A DNA stretch of 64,000 nucleotides, taken from the NCBI RefSeq assembly GCF_029867415.1, contig NC_081185.1, positions 76,853,553 through 76,917,552 of the forward strand. The letters are read 5' to 3'. Shown here piece by piece: positions 41,486-57,894 of the stretch. A program made the translations under genes and the position numbers. The notes beneath the pieces were generated by a model, which searched no databases, was not told the DNA's origin, and saw only the letters and a program-made list of their open reading frames with translations. Positions within the stretch are counted from its first letter, which is position 1. Each line of letters begins with the position of its first letter. The DNA comes from Vicia villosa. Lineage: Eukaryota; Streptophyta; Magnoliopsida; Fabales; Fabaceae.

Positions 41486-42200
41486 CTATTTGATGTAGTA
41501 TCCATTGTGTCGAGGCGTGTTTGAAACAAATCTTTCATGGCTAATATCATTACTCATAAAGTAATGTTTGAAAGCTCCCATAAATTTTATTCCGTTGTCG
41601 GTGCAAACACATTTTAACTTCTTGCCAGATTCTTGCTCAACATTAGCATGAAACTGGTTGAATACTATAAACACCTGACCTTTTGTTTTGAGGGCATACA
41701 CCCAAACCTTTCTTAAATGGTCATCAATTAAGGCAACAAAATACCTTACACCTACAGGAATACTTAGTGGTCTTCTATGTGAGGTTGAAATGAAACTGCC
41801 AAACAATGTGTACAAGGTTTTAGAGACATTTTCAATCCTTTCATATTTTCCAAAGTATCTCTTTTGGCGAGAATCTGAAGTCCCTTCTCATTCATATGTT
41901 CGAGCATTTTATGCCATAGCTCGACCGAGGAGGCTCTTCAAGATCATTATGGCTTCAATCATATAAAGAGTGATTACTTTCTTTACTTGTCATATTCCAT
42001 GCTTCAGAACTCGCCACCTTTGTCTATTCTCAGTGTCTTCATTACTCGTCCAATCTGCTTCTCCACCGTGGCCTTCCACTGACTGAATTTGAAATTCTTC
42101 ATGCTACCCAGAAGACCACAATTTTTCTAGTATCTCCATCCCCTTGTCACTCATGTGTGCAATCCTCATATGCCACAACCGTGCAATCAAATTTCTTTTT
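41486..42200 (-). mobile_element. Ty1/copia integrase relic
   Basis: The minus frame 41486-41815 reads GVRYFVALIDDHLRKVWVYA, GKKLKCVCTDNGIKF and FVSNTPRHNGYY, a copia integrase core. To its right (upstream) are broken GAG-pre-integrase pieces (about 41880-42190). The sequence is close to the relic at 11060-11260 and may be the same family. No LTRs are seen. Confidence 0.6.
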
Positions 42201-42715
42201 CTCGAAGTTTGGAGAAGCCATCAAGATGTTCAAGATATATCATAACTCATGGTTCAGATGTTCTAGAGCCTTCTTTAGGGAAAACAGCCTTAGAGGACAG
42301 ATATCAGAGAATCTGGTTGTCCTTATTATCTAACTGTCTTCAGACATCTGTCGGCCCTAATCAAGTGTATCGATAGCGTGTGACCATCCATTGGACCACT
42401 TCGGCACCCCCTATCTAGTGATCCGATATAGTGTAGTGGCATTGATTGAGACTATTAGACAAATATTCCAGATTCTCGTATTTTTGTTCATTTTTTACAT
42501 TCTGTTAGAAGATTCTAATTACTGTGAGAAATGATTTTAAATAAAGAACAACACCTCATTGTTTGAAAGACTAAAGTCTTTTCAAAACAACATGAATAAA
42601 GTAATTATGTTATATGCCTATTGCAAATATACAAAGTTCTAGACTTGATCAAAAAAATATGAATATACAAAGTTCAATAATTGGCAATGAGTCTTTTACA
42701 CAAAGCTTCAATGTT
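42201..42715. other. 3' flank of kinase C, shared with kinase D
   Basis: No gene. From about 42350 it matches 60185-60529 in the same orientation (GTAGTGGCATTGAT, CTGTTAGAAGATTC, CCTATTGCAAATATACAAAG), showing that the duplicated block containing C and D extends ~350 bp past the stop codons. Confidence 0.6.
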
Positions 42716-46588
<3,873 letters not shown>

Positions 46589-46994
46589 TATTGTAGAAAT
46601 AAGAAAGAGATAGTATGTGCATTATTTTGCTTCTCTATATATCCGATAATTTTTTCCTTATTTATTTGAACATTCAATATTCTCGTCTTTGAGTAGTGCA
46701 CAAGGCATATTTAGAAAAACATGTGTAAGTTCACACACACTATCATGAGTAAGATAAGATGATATTGACCGGAGTGTTAAAGAAATGGGTTTGGCAGAGT
46801 TTTTATTTTTTTAATTATGTAGCTTTAAAAATATATTAATAGAGAGGAGACATGGAAGAAATGTTTTAGAAAATCTCAATCCATCCCTTCATATTCTTTT
46901 GCATCTAGCCCAATTTCATTTATGTTCTCTAATTTCAGAGAAACATATAAAAAGCATTTTTTTTAATAAAATTTAATTTTTTTTGAAACTACAT

Positions 46995-46998
<4 letters not shown>
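46589..46998. other. Promoter side of kinase C, intergenic
   Basis: No gene. It likely contains the 5' UTR and promoter of C (CTCTATATATCC near 46633 is TATA-like). Confidence 0.35.

Positions 46999-47074
<76 letters not shown>
46999..47074. repeat. (AT)n microsatellite
   Basis: A pure AT run of about 38 units upstream of kinase C. Kinase D has a comparable run at the same relative place (63952-64000). Confidence 0.95.
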
Positions 47075-47078
<4 letters not shown>

Positions 47079-47229
47079 TTAGATATAATTCAAAATATTT
47101 ATAGTATAATATTTATTGTATTAAATGTAAAATTTATAATTTTTTAAAAATATTTTTCAATATAAATATTTTTAGTATAATATTTATTGCAATAAATTTA
47201 AATGTAAATTGTGTCTATCATATTTAAGA

Positions 47230-48190
47230 ATTAGGATGACAATTTAGTCTATAGCCTACGAGTACCCGTAAAAATTGGTCACAATTTATAGAGAAAATTT
47301 GGAAAATGAATACGGGTACGAATACAAGTAATTACTCATTAAAATGAGCGGATATGAATGTCAGCACGAGTACCTTATTACTCACCCTGCCCCATATCCG
47401 CACTACATATTTATATAATGAAATTTATTTTATTATATTAAAATACACATTTATTAATTTAAAAAAAATGTATCCCTATTAAACTATTACACATTTTGAT
47501 AAAATTATTTATTTATTTCTTAACTCAACAATAACATTCATAATAGTTTTTTACATAAAAAACTTACTACTTATCGGTTTACGAACGAAAGTGTTGTGGA
47601 CACACTGATGACCACTTCTACGCAGTCTTATGATCTCTCAAGAGCGGATTCGGGAACTCATACGCCATTGGGCTCCACTGTCCTGCATCTGAGACTTCTA
47701 TTACTTACGCTTGAAGCTTCTGATAAAGTAAAGAAAGTGTTGGGACCGAGGGCCAGCTTGGATTGAGAATGCTTTCTTATGCTGCTACATTAGTTCTACC
47801 TATAGAAAAGATCATGAAAGAGGCGGTCAAAATGGTACTCGAATTCATTTATGATTCCAAGTTTCAAGACACATCGCATATCCGCTCGGGTTGAGGCCGC
47901 TACTCGACCCTAAGACGGATCCAAGAAGTGTGGGGAACCTCTCGCTGGTTTTTGGAATTTGACAATATTGTTACAAAACTTAAAATTATATGGTATTTAA
48001 TAATTAGTTGATTTAATTTTACTAAAAACGCGTGTAAACAGGTACAAATATGGGTATTGAGATACCCATAAAGTATTGGTACGAATATGAACATTGGTGC
48101 CCACGCGAGTTTGGACTCAAATACAGAAATTTTATTAAACCGCAGGTATCGGGATGAGAACTATATTATCTTGCACAAACCCGGCCCAAT
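47230..48190. mobile_element. Possible decayed hAT-like element
   Basis: The left edge reads TAGGATGACAAT and the right edge ends ATCGTCCCTA; both margins repeat GGGTAC/GAGTACC-type strings (ACGGGTACGAATAC, GGTACGAATATG), as in the TAGG(N)ATG family inserted in kinase C. No convincing target duplication. The central part (47575-47935) is less A/T-rich than its surroundings and reads like foreign sequence; its origin is not identified. Confidence 0.35.
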
Positions 48191-48261
48191 ATCGTCCCTA
48201 ATTATATTTATATATGTGAGGTAGGTATTATAATTATCATATTAACATCTAATTCATTATA

Positions 48262-48790
48262 GGGTTAAATACGTTTTTAGTCCCTATAAATATGCAACTC
48301 TGCATTTTTAGTCCCTATAAAATTTTCCTTCAATAAATGGTCCTTCTAAAATTTTTATGCATGCAATTTCACTCCCTACTATTTTCTAAAATTTTAAAAC
48401 CTGTTTAATTACCCTTTAATTTTTAAATTTTTGAATATTTTTTTATATATGTTTAGAATACTGTAAAACATTTATTTATCAAGATTTAGAATTTTTTGAA
48501 ACGAGAAAAATTAAATATGAATTTTTCAAATTTCAAAAAATAATGATAAAAGTAATGAAAATCTCAACTTAGAAATTAAATTTTGAATTTCTTTTTTTTT
48601 TTTCAGGAACTTTTTAAAACATTATGAACATGTCTACAAAATAATCATTCTAAAATACACATTGGTTTGACAGTAGGAACTGAAACTAGGTGCATAATAC
48701 TTTTATAAGGACCATTCATTGAAGAAAATTTTTATAGGGACTAAAAATGCAGGGTCGCATATTTATAGGGACTAAAAACGTATTTAACCC
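48262..48790. mobile_element. MULE-type MITE, 529 bp
   Basis: It begins GGGTTAAATACGTTTTTAGT and ends with the reverse complement ACTAAAAACGTATTTAACCC. The TIRs extend ~85 bp with the CCCTATAAA motif repeated twice. The perfect 9-bp target duplication TTCATTATA lies at 48253-48261 and 48791-48799. No coding sequence. A single unpaired end of a related family sits near 57597 (GGTTAAATATATATTTGGTC). Confidence 0.92.
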
Positions 48791-48915
48791 TTCATTATAT
48801 TATACATTAATTATATTTATATTTATATTAATATACGCAATATGAATATTTAACAAACACACCATATTTATAAATGTCAAATAAATACGTATAATTGTTC
48901 ATATGCAGACACGAC

Positions 48916-49562
48916 TAGGGATGTTAATTTGCATACGTTAATAGAGATCCATATGGGGATCATTTGTTCAGAGCATCGAAGTTGGAGATTTTTTCTCTTG
49001 TGGGGATGGAGGAAAAGATTCCTTGATGACACTTTAGGGCAGTGATTGGGAATGTATCCTTCGTCCTGTGGATTCCCCGACTCCGACTATATTATTTAAC
49101 TTTTATATTTTATATATTATATGATATATAATTATATAATTTTACATAAAAAATTATTAATGTATTAGAAAATGAAGAGTCATTAGTGAATTATTTTATT
49201 TTCATGTTATTGTATAATGTATTGTTTCACTTGCCTTAGTGGAGGCATGGTAGTAACAAGTTCTATTAATATTTATTTATTTTTACAAAAAAAATATTAG
49301 CAATAACATGTGTTTTTGTTTTTTTGTTATTGATGCAATATGTATTTTATTTAAAATAATTGTTAAATATATGTGTTTTTTTTTTAAAAAAAAAATACTC
49401 ATAGTTTTAATCGTAAAGTATAATTTTTTTTTAAAGATTTGATCTATATAGATCTGCGTAGGGATGGAGGAAAATATTCCCGTGGCAGAAATTTGGGATG
49501 GAAAATAAATTTAAGAGCGGGGAAGCATCCTCCGAACATTCTCAACCCTGTTGACATACCTA
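48916..49562. mobile_element. hAT-type MITE, 647 bp
   Basis: The termini are TAGGGATGTTAA and (inverted) TAGGTATGTCAA. The 8-bp duplication GACACGAC / GACATGAC (48908-48915, 49563-49570) differs by one base. No coding sequence. It belongs to the same structural class as the insertion in kinase C. Confidence 0.75.
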
Positions 49563-49570
49563 GACATGAC

Positions 49571-50139
49571 TTTTAACATATAGTATATATAAATTTTTAT
49601 AGGTTAAGTTTTTTAAATATATATTTTTTTCAATTTCATTGACAAATAAATTAATTTGTTGAGCATTTTATACAGTATTTAATATTGTATTAGTTTTTTT
49701 AATTTAATAACATTTGTTTTATTATTTAATTTGAAAATGTAAAGAAAAATTCTGCAAATTTTTTTAAATTGAATAACACTTAAAAGAAATATAATCAATA
49801 AAAAAATAAAAATATAAGAGTAATAAATATGGAAAGAAACTATTGGAAAAATTATTTATAAATCTATTTACGACTTACTTTCTTAAAACAATATAATTCA
49901 TATAAAAATATATTTTAAAGTTTTAAATAAATTATTTATTAGTAAAATTTTCAATGAAAGAATCGATTGTAAGAGTTTGCATGGAGTTATTGGCAAACAT
50001 TTATTTGTAAGTAAATGTGAAAGATGCATGGTCGTTGAACTATATCTTCAAAGAATGTTACTTTTCTTGGAAAAAAGAAGAAGCATGTCATGTTTTAAGA
50101 CATGTCGACAATTATGATGATTCTTCGCCTGGCAACATT
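49571..50139. other. A/T-rich intergenic
   Basis: No gene or element ends seen. Confidence 0.4.
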
Positions 50140-50460
50140 ACTCGCAATATTTCTTGAACATGATGCTGTTTGCTTGACTTCATTCCACTAGAGATGGTAC
50201 ATTATAGAGAGAGATAAACGTGATATTTTGATTTGAGATTGATTGTGGTGGACTTTTTTGTAGTTGACAAGAAGGTGCTTGTCTTGTTTTTTTATGAATT
50301 GGTTGTTATGAGCATCTCAAGCGTATAAAGGTGGACAAACTAAACACGATATCTAATTATTCATATGGCAGCCTTACGAGAACGTTGACTTTCTTAGGTG
50401 TGCAGGAGTGGGAAAGACTTACTGTCGACGAAGAAAACAAATTAGGTAATGGTTCAGGCC
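50140..50460 (+). repeat. Second copy of the segment upstream of kinase B
   Basis: Partner of 37500-37870 (see there). No kinase exon follows; a copia 3' end lies next to it instead. Confidence 0.65.
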
Positions 50461-50499
50461 AAATCTTCATTAAGTACGTAAGCAAGTAATTCAACCATA

Positions 50500-51152
50500 G
50501 CTTCCATGGAAGGTGCCAAGAGAAGAAGAAGAAAGATGTAACTGAAAGTTTGTTACAACCATCAAAGAAGTTGCAAATGTATTGATTAATAATGGATAAG
50601 ATTACAAATGTATGTACACTATTAGTTTATATATAAGGGAGCTATGAGTCAATAAAAACTATAGAAGTGTCAACTATCTATTGGTTTAAGCTATTTAATA
50701 TGATATATGCTAATATTCTCTCTCAAGTTGGATTATGTATACTACGAAGTCCTAACTTGTCCAAAATGATGGAGAGAGCAGACAAATGAAGTGGCTTTGT
50801 AAACATGTATGTTAATTGTGGAGAGGTGGAAATAGGTAGCAGATGAATGAGCTTAGAATGAATCTTCTCACGAATAACATGACAATCCAGCTCTATATGT
50901 CTGCTCCTCTCATGAAAGGTTGGATTATGAGCTAAGTAAATGGCAGACTTACTGTCACAAAAAAAAAACTGATTTTCTGGTGTCAGGACATCTTGCCCAG
51001 TTAGAGTCACCAAAAGCAGATAACTTCTGATGGCTAGAAGCTGGAAAGAAAAGTCCTTTGGCCGATAGTGATTTGAGGTATCGAAGAACATGATTGGCTG
51101 CCTGATAATTAAACAATAGAGGATTAAAAACATATTGACTTAAATGTTGCAC
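50500..51152 (-). mobile_element. Ty1/copia 3' end with LTR portion
   Basis: The minus-strand coding relic 51152-50723 reads ANHVLRYLKSLSAKGLFFPA, FGDSNWARCPDTRKS, then after an internal deletion FCDSKSAIYLAHNPTFHERS, RHIELDCHVIREK and MFTKPL. This is the RNase H domain and tail of copia pol. After its stop comes a purine-rich TTGAGAGAGAATATT (50713-50727) as polypurine tract, then LTR-like sequence with TATATAAACTAATAG (about 50625). Upstream coding is lost. Confidence 0.7.
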
Positions 51153-51164
51153 AACATAGGTGTC

Positions 51165-51490
51165 GCAGTGAAAAATCGAAGACCAAGTTATTGATTAGCT
51201 TGACTCACAAGATAAAGAAATCACCATTGAGCTTTATTATTTCCAAGGAAAGAGAAAAGATCAAACAAAACCCATAATAAACATGCATAAGCAATAAGGA
51301 AAACTAAGTTAAAAGCAAGCTAAAAAGCAAAACAATGCAGAGATCAAATGTGCGGAGGTAGATTATACAAAGGAAAGATACTAGCACCCTATGTATCTAT
51401 AGTACTCTATAAGAACCTCTTGTTAAATTTGTATTTTAGTTTTAAAAAGTTTGTTTGCAAAAAAAATAGTTTTGGGGAAATAAATATAAG
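51165..51490 (+). repeat. Ogre-like noncoding retroelement relic
   Basis: It contains the phrase shared with 878-930 and a preceding A-rich leader. No coding sequence. Attribution to Ogre/Tat is tentative. Confidence 0.35.
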
Positions 51491-52018
51491 GCTTAATGCA
51501 TCCTTTGGTCCCTTAATTTAATTTCAGGTTTCAATTCAGTCCCTTATATAATAAACGTTACTTTTAGGTCCCTTATTTGTACTTCTGTTAGCCAATGTCG
51601 TCCTTTCTATTAAAAGTTATATATTTATGTTAGTTTGCTATGTTAGCAGTCCAGCTAAGCATCATTAGGTGACATGGATTTATGATTATCAATTTTGAAT
51701 AAAAATTACTTCTCTTCTAAACGTTTCATCTTAACCCATCATATTTCATTTTTATTTCTTTTTTTCATCTTACCATATTGAAAACCCTAGCTTTATTATC
51801 TTCCATCCATCTTCATCATCATTCGCGAAACAATCATCTAACTTCATCTTCTTGCGCAGAGGTATAATAATATTTCAGTCATCTTCATCTTTAGGGTTTA
51901 TGGAACACGAAGATCTTCCATCATCTCTTTTAAGGTATGACTAATGCAAACTGTTTATAGTTTTATAACCCTTAACTGTATTTCTCATTTAGGGTTTTTC
52001 ATATTTCGTTTCTAGGTC
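51491..52018 (+). other. Candidate MULE end and leader
   Basis: It starts GGCTTAATGCATCCTTTGGT then CCCTTAATTTAATTTCAGG, a phrase typical of terminal sequence of legume MULE-like elements. It leads into the PB1-like relic at 52019. The opposite end was not found. Confidence 0.35.
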
Positions 52019-52340
52019 ATGGATAGTCGCTTTGTGTGCATTGTTCATCACGTGAGTGAGTTTTCGGAGGTCACAAAATTAGGGTATAATGGCTTAGAGG
52101 AAACCTAGGATGTGGATCTTGATTATTGGAGTTATTTTGAGGTATTATATGGGTTAAAAGAGTTATGTTATCCAAGTATATAGAGTCTTTGGTATCGTGA
52201 CCAAATGGAGTGTAATAGCATAGTTGAGTTGAAAGATGACAAAGGAACTAGGAGGATACATACAATAGCTTAGTTGAATGGGGAAGTCCATTTATATGTT
52301 GTGCATCATGTGCTACAAGAAGATGTTATTGAGGAACCAA
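52019..52340 (+). pseudogene. MULE transposase N-terminal (PB1-like) relic
   Basis: From ATG 52019: MDSRFVCIVHHVSEFSEVTK, LGYNGLEET, TAG, DVDLDYWSYFEVLYGLKELC YPSI, TAG, SLWYRDQMECNSIVELKDDK, a further TAG, and LNGEVHLYVVHHVLQEDVIE. Three stops lie in one otherwise continuous frame. The pattern WSYFEVL, KELCYP, LWYR, LKDDKG, GEVHLYVVH is that of the N-terminal domain of many plant MULE transposases. 52341-52602 shows nothing further. Confidence 0.6.
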
Positions 52341-52598
52341 TACTATCATCTTCATTTTTATGCGACGGCATCTTCGCATTTGCATGTTGCCTTGCATCTT
52401 CCAACCAGATAATCACAAAAATCATCGATATAGTACGATGTTCAGAATAGGGTAGTCCCGACGCTATCTGGTTGTGCAACGGTTGGGATGGGAGTCTATG
52501 GCTTTTTTTTGTTCAAATCATTTTAGGGTTTGAGGAGAGAGAAAAGAGAAGTGGGAAGGAGAGAAAGAGAGACAAGGGAAAATGGGGAAAAGTGATTT

Positions 52599-52602
<4 letters not shown>

Positions 52603-52635
<33 letters not shown>

Positions 52636-52650
52636 GAGAGAGAGAGAGTG
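52603..52650. repeat. (GA)n microsatellite
   Basis: GA run with two GTGA interruptions, followed by GTGTGT. Confidence 0.9.
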
Positions 52651-53079
52651 AGTGTGTATGTGTAAAAACGTGTAGGATAATTGGTAATGAAGAAAGGATT
52701 TTAATTGCCAAGTGTCAAATAGTTATTGGAAAGAAGAAAAGTTGTAGTGTTAATTTGTTAGTTACTAAAATATCCTTTTTGCAGTGTAATTTTTTTTGAG
52801 TGAAAGAGCATTATTGGTAGTTTGGTCAATTGATTAGTAATTGGTAGATAGTAGATGGGCCATCTAAAACTAACTTTAGTGTGCCTGTAATTTCATTTTT
52901 GGTGATTGGTGATAATTTAGGATGTATAGTTATTGACACAATGGGTGCGTTTGATTAGCAAAATAGTAAGTACTGGACAGAACATTATAATACAGACCTT
53001 TAAAGTATTGGACAAATTTTTGTCATGTACGATATTTGATAGACAATGGACAGGACAAATAAAATAAAATTACATTTAT

Positions 53080-53434
<355 letters not shown>

Positions 53435-53669
53435 ACATAGTAAATATTAATAGAGGAGAATGAGAGAGAGAATATATATTTTTAGTACAAAATAAAAATG
53501 TATTTATCTATTTTAAATAACTTCTGCCAGTATAAAAAAGGGTATTTTGGTCTTTTAAATAATTTGTAATAGGGACAAAAGAATATTTTTCACATTGTAA
53601 ATATTAATAGAGGAGAATGATATAGTGAATATATATTTTTAGTTGAAAATAAAATGGTATTTTTGTATG

Positions 53670-54575
53670 GAGGATCTGTAGAGGTTGTTTACCGACCAGG
53701 CTAAGGCTCCAACAATTTCACGTTCAGTGCCCGTCAGGGTGCCAGTTTTGTGAAGCTAATATTGAAGATGATTGGCATGTGTTGTTTGGATGTAATGCTA
53801 CTAACCGTTGTTGGCGGGCAGCAGGTTTGTACTCAGTGATTGAATCCCGTTTAGTTTCCTTTGTTGATGCTAAAGCTCTTATTTTTTATATTTGTAGTTG
53901 GGAGGATAGGAGGATGCTGGGAGAGTAGTTGTTATGTTAGATGGGCTATGGAGGAATTTTAATAATAAATTATGGAATAATGAGAATGATGAGGCCACAA
54001 CTCTTAGATTGTTGGCTCTAAGTAACTGGCAGGCTTGGTTTGAGGCTCAACGGGATCAAATTGCGTATAATCCTACCCAAATTTCTACGTGATGGGAAGC
54101 TCCTGATGTTGGGTGGTTCAAGTGTAATGTCGATGCAGGTTTCAATTCTCAAAAAGGTACTACTAATAGAGGATGATGTGTTCGTGATAACCTTGGTCGC
54201 TTTATATATGCAGGTGTGGCTTGAGATATGGGTACTCACTCTATCTTAGAAGCGGAAGCCCTTGCCCTTAAAGAAGCAATTCAATGAGCTATAACTTTGA
54301 ATCTTCGGCATGTCATCTTTGAAAGTGACTCCCAAATGGTTGTTCAAGCTCTTCGATCAAAGCACGCGGGTAGATCCGAGTTTAGCCTAATTATTTCTGC
54401 TTTACAATCCTTATTGCTATCTTATCCTAACTTTGAGGTAATGTTTATTAAAAGTCAAGCGAATTCGGTTGCCCACTGTTTAGTAAAGGGGGCTAATTCT
54501 TGATCTAGACGTAGTATTTTTCATTTGATACCTCCTTGTATTGAACATCTTTAGATTAATGATATGCGTTAAGTT
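53670..54575 (+). mobile_element. LINE ORF2 3' fragment with RNase H domain
   Basis: The translation shows a zinc-binding motif typical of plant L1 (CQFCEANIEDDWHVLFGCNA), then WFKCNVDAGFN, VRDNLGRFIYAG, ILEAEALALKEAI, RHVIFESDSQMVVQAL and ANSVAHCLVKGA. These are the D, E and D residues of an RNase H fold fused to L1 ORF2. There are several stops. It sits inside the GGGTGCGTTTGATT element. Confidence 0.65.
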
Positions 54576-54928
54576 TGAATTTGTCAAACAAAAAAACCTT
54601 GTATCAGTAGAAAATAAAAGGGTATTTTTGTCTTTTAAATAATTTATACTAGGGACAAAAAAGTATTTTCATATTGTAAATATTAATAGAGAAGGAGAGA
54701 GAATGTATATTTTTAGTAGAAAATAAAGGGTATTTCCGTATTTTAAATAACTTGTATCATGGACAAACAGTTGTCTCATGGTTTAGTGAGGGACAAAAAT
54801 TTGAGTTTTTGTCGAGTCCTTAATCTTGAGTTTTGTCCTGTATCGTAAACAAATTTTAAATGAAACGCAGGAAAACTAGAGTTGTACTGGCCAGTCCCTT
54901 ATTTTTTAGCAAATCAAACGCACCCAAT

Positions 54929-55712
54929 AACTTACAAAGCGTAAACTCATTAGAATTATGAAATGATAAACTAATTATTCATCATGGTTTAGATGCAAAA
55001 ATCTCAACCTTTTGCTTATTTTTCCAATTTACTCCTCTTCTGTTAATTCTTTCATAATATTGATTTCATTAAGCTTGGTTAAGTATATTTATCCAGGATG
55101 GTACCGTGCATGAATCTCATCCATGCACTGCACGGGTTCTAAATACTTGCTCATTGAGTAGATTCCTAACTTAAAATTTCTAAAATGTGATTTCGTATGT
55201 TTTTTTTTTATAACATTCAAATTAAACTAAGACTTTAGACTTAATTAATTTATTTCTTTTTCTATTTCTTATTAGTTAAATTAATCAAGTATTGGTTTTG
55301 TTGATGCTTTCAAATGTTGATAATTGTATTGTATCATGGTTTGAAGTGTCATGTAGATATGTAGATGGTATAAGAGTCTGATTCTATTAGAGTAGGATTT
55401 GGATTCACTTTGGGGTTTTTAAGTTACTTAAAAGGGATTTAAAACCCTCACAATTTGCCATGTTAAAATTGAAGATTGCCATGTTAAATATGCCTCTAAA
55501 GTGAATCTCAAATTTGCAGGACATATCTACCATATAAGAACATCAATTGTTTTGGAAAACACCCAAATGCCCTTCCTTCTAATTTTGCCACCTCCCCAAA
55601 ATGGGGGCAATTTTTGTCTTAAATTTACTTTTTTTCAACTAATGATGTCATGTATTTCTATTCTAAATAGATAGTTACTGCATTTTGTCTTTGATAATTA
55701 ACTTGGAATTAA
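54929..55712. other. Intergenic with Helitron-like hairpin
   Basis: No gene. Around 55102-55140, ACCGTGCATGAATC then CATGCACTGCACGGGT forms an imperfect GC-rich hairpin of the kind seen at 37322. No CTAG follows closely. Confidence 0.3.
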
Positions 55713-56421
55713 TTGATGATGTCATTTTGGGTTGTTTGGTTACATACAAACTATGTAACCTACTTTAATTCAAAATTCTCTGACATAGAAATCATCACTC
55801 TCTCTCTTTCACGTGTTTCTTCTTCTTCTTCTTCTTCTTCTTTTAGTACTGTCTGCTTTCTCTTTCTATCTTACCACCATCCTCTTATCTCTCATTCATT
55901 TCTCTTCCCTCTTCTCTCTATTCCTTCTCTTTCTCTTTATCGCCATTCTCTTTTTGTTTGTCTTCCTTCTTTAACGTTTGATTTTTTCCCTAATCCTAAC
56001 CATTTTCGGTTTCAAATCTGTGATATTTGATAAACCCTAATCCAAACGTTTTTTCGTTTACAAATCTGTGATATTTGATTTGTGTGGGTGCGATTTTTGG
56101 TTTCAGGTGTGTTTCGACGGTTGAAAGCAAACATATGAGTGACGATCTTGGTTTCAAGTGTGTTCCGACGGTGGAAACGGGCTTGAGATGATGATTGTGG
56201 TGGTGATGGTGGTCGAAATGGGATAGCAACGATATGATTGTAGTTGGTGGATTTCCGGCGACGAGTGGGGTGCGTATGCGTGAACCAACTTCTTTTGACT
56301 ACTTGTGTAATATTAGTTATGCTTACTGAGATTTCTCATTTAAACTTTCAGGTACTCTAGCAGATAAATGTAAAAAGCTTTATGGTGAAGTGAAATGGAC
56401 GGGGAAATCACTGTTTGAAAG
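55713..56421 (+). other. Unrecognised gene-like stretch
   Basis: A CT-rich leader (55795-55970, with a TTC repeat) is followed by GT/AG-bounded pieces. A likely exon at 56352-56421, preceded by TTTCAG and followed by GTTTAT, reads GTLADKCKKLYGEVKWTGKS then LFE. I do not recognise the protein, and no long frame links the pieces. It may be a captured gene fragment. 56422-57365 shows only short ORFs. Confidence 0.2.
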
Positions 56422-57369
56422 GTTTATAATTGGTTATTTGTTTAAATTTAGGGTTTTCAATTTGTGATTAGGGTTTTTGTGTTTAATGTGATGATTTTGT
56501 GATAATCATAATACTAATATGTGAGTTTTGATGCAACAATTATGTTAGCTTTCATAAGTTGGTTTTTATGTTATTAAACAGTCATGTTACATTTAGTGTT
56601 TAGTAACATTTCAAATTTCAAATATGGTAGGCTGCAGCAGCAAAAGGGGAATGTGCGGTTTAGTTGGTTTGAAGTAGATTTTTCTGGTGGTTTTTATGCA
56701 GGGCAGGTTGGGCTTTTGGTAATTCGAATTTTGGTAATTCGAATTTTGCTATCTAATAAGTCATTTGGATATTGCTATCTTTTACTCATTCGACCTGTAT
56801 TGAAATTCAGAAGTTTGACCTGAATGATTCTATTTTCGTCAATGATTATCTTTGTCTAATTGTAGTTTCTACTTTTTACAAGAAAAAACTTGATTTTTTT
56901 AGTACTATATCTCAAGATATTCCAACAATATTGCCTCATGTTTTTTTTTCAGGAGAAGGTTTTTTTTTGGTTACAAACATGAAAAGATTTAATCTAACAT
57001 CTTTTGGATATATTATAGTATGATTTTGTGACGTTTACTGATTTTGTGACGTTTTACGAGCATGGACAGATCGTGTACTGTTCAAGATATGTAATGGAAT
57101 TCAATTAAAAAATTTTCATAATAAAATAAATATTAAGTACACTTGCCAAAATTCGCTAACGTTACAGGAGTTAAATGCCTATTAATACATAATTTTACAT
57201 CTTAAATATATTGATTTTTTAAGATTATGATAGTTTACTAGATACTTTAAATTTTTTTGACATATTATATTTTTACTCTAAATATAAATAAAACTATTTT
57301 TAAAAAAAATAATAAATCTTCTTGGTTAAATAATTTTTACTTTTTGTTTTTTCATTTTTATTAGATTTA

Positions 57370-57598
57370 GTACCCGTGCGAATGTACGGGTATCCAGATC
57401 AGAATATGTGTGAACTTTCAGATAACACACCATTACCCGTACGAATGCACATGTTAGTACCTGTGCGAATGTACGGGTATCCAGATCAGAATATGTGTGA
57501 ACTGTCAGATAACACACCAGTACCCATACAAATGCATGGGTAACAGTATTGTGCGAATGCACAGGTAACCATACCAAAATTCGCGCATACGCACGGGT
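57370..57598. repeat. Tandem hairpin repeats of the ACCCGTGCG family, cluster 1
   Basis: An ~87-bp unit containing TACCCGTGCGAATGTACGGG, TATCCAGATCAGAATATGTG and AGATAACACACC is present about twice (starts near 57370 and 57457). Further diverged hairpins (CCCATACAAATGCATGGG, GTGCGAATGCACAGG, GCGCATACGCACGGG) run to 57598. Confidence 0.8.
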
Positions 57599-57894
57599 TA
57601 AATATATATTTGGTCCCTATAAATTATGGATTTTTGTTTTTGGTCCCTAAAAAAAGTTTGTTTTTGTTAAGGAATGGTCATTATGGTTTTTGTTTTTAAT
57701 TTCTGATATAAAGTGATTCTACAATTTATATACATATTTAGTAAGTGGAATCTATACAATGTTGATAACATTTATTTTTTATTTATATCATTTTCTATAA
57801 AAATCTATTTATTTTTAAACAATGCAACATCTATATTTCAATTTTATATGGAAATACATTCCATTTTTTTAATACTATATGTATCTGATAAACT

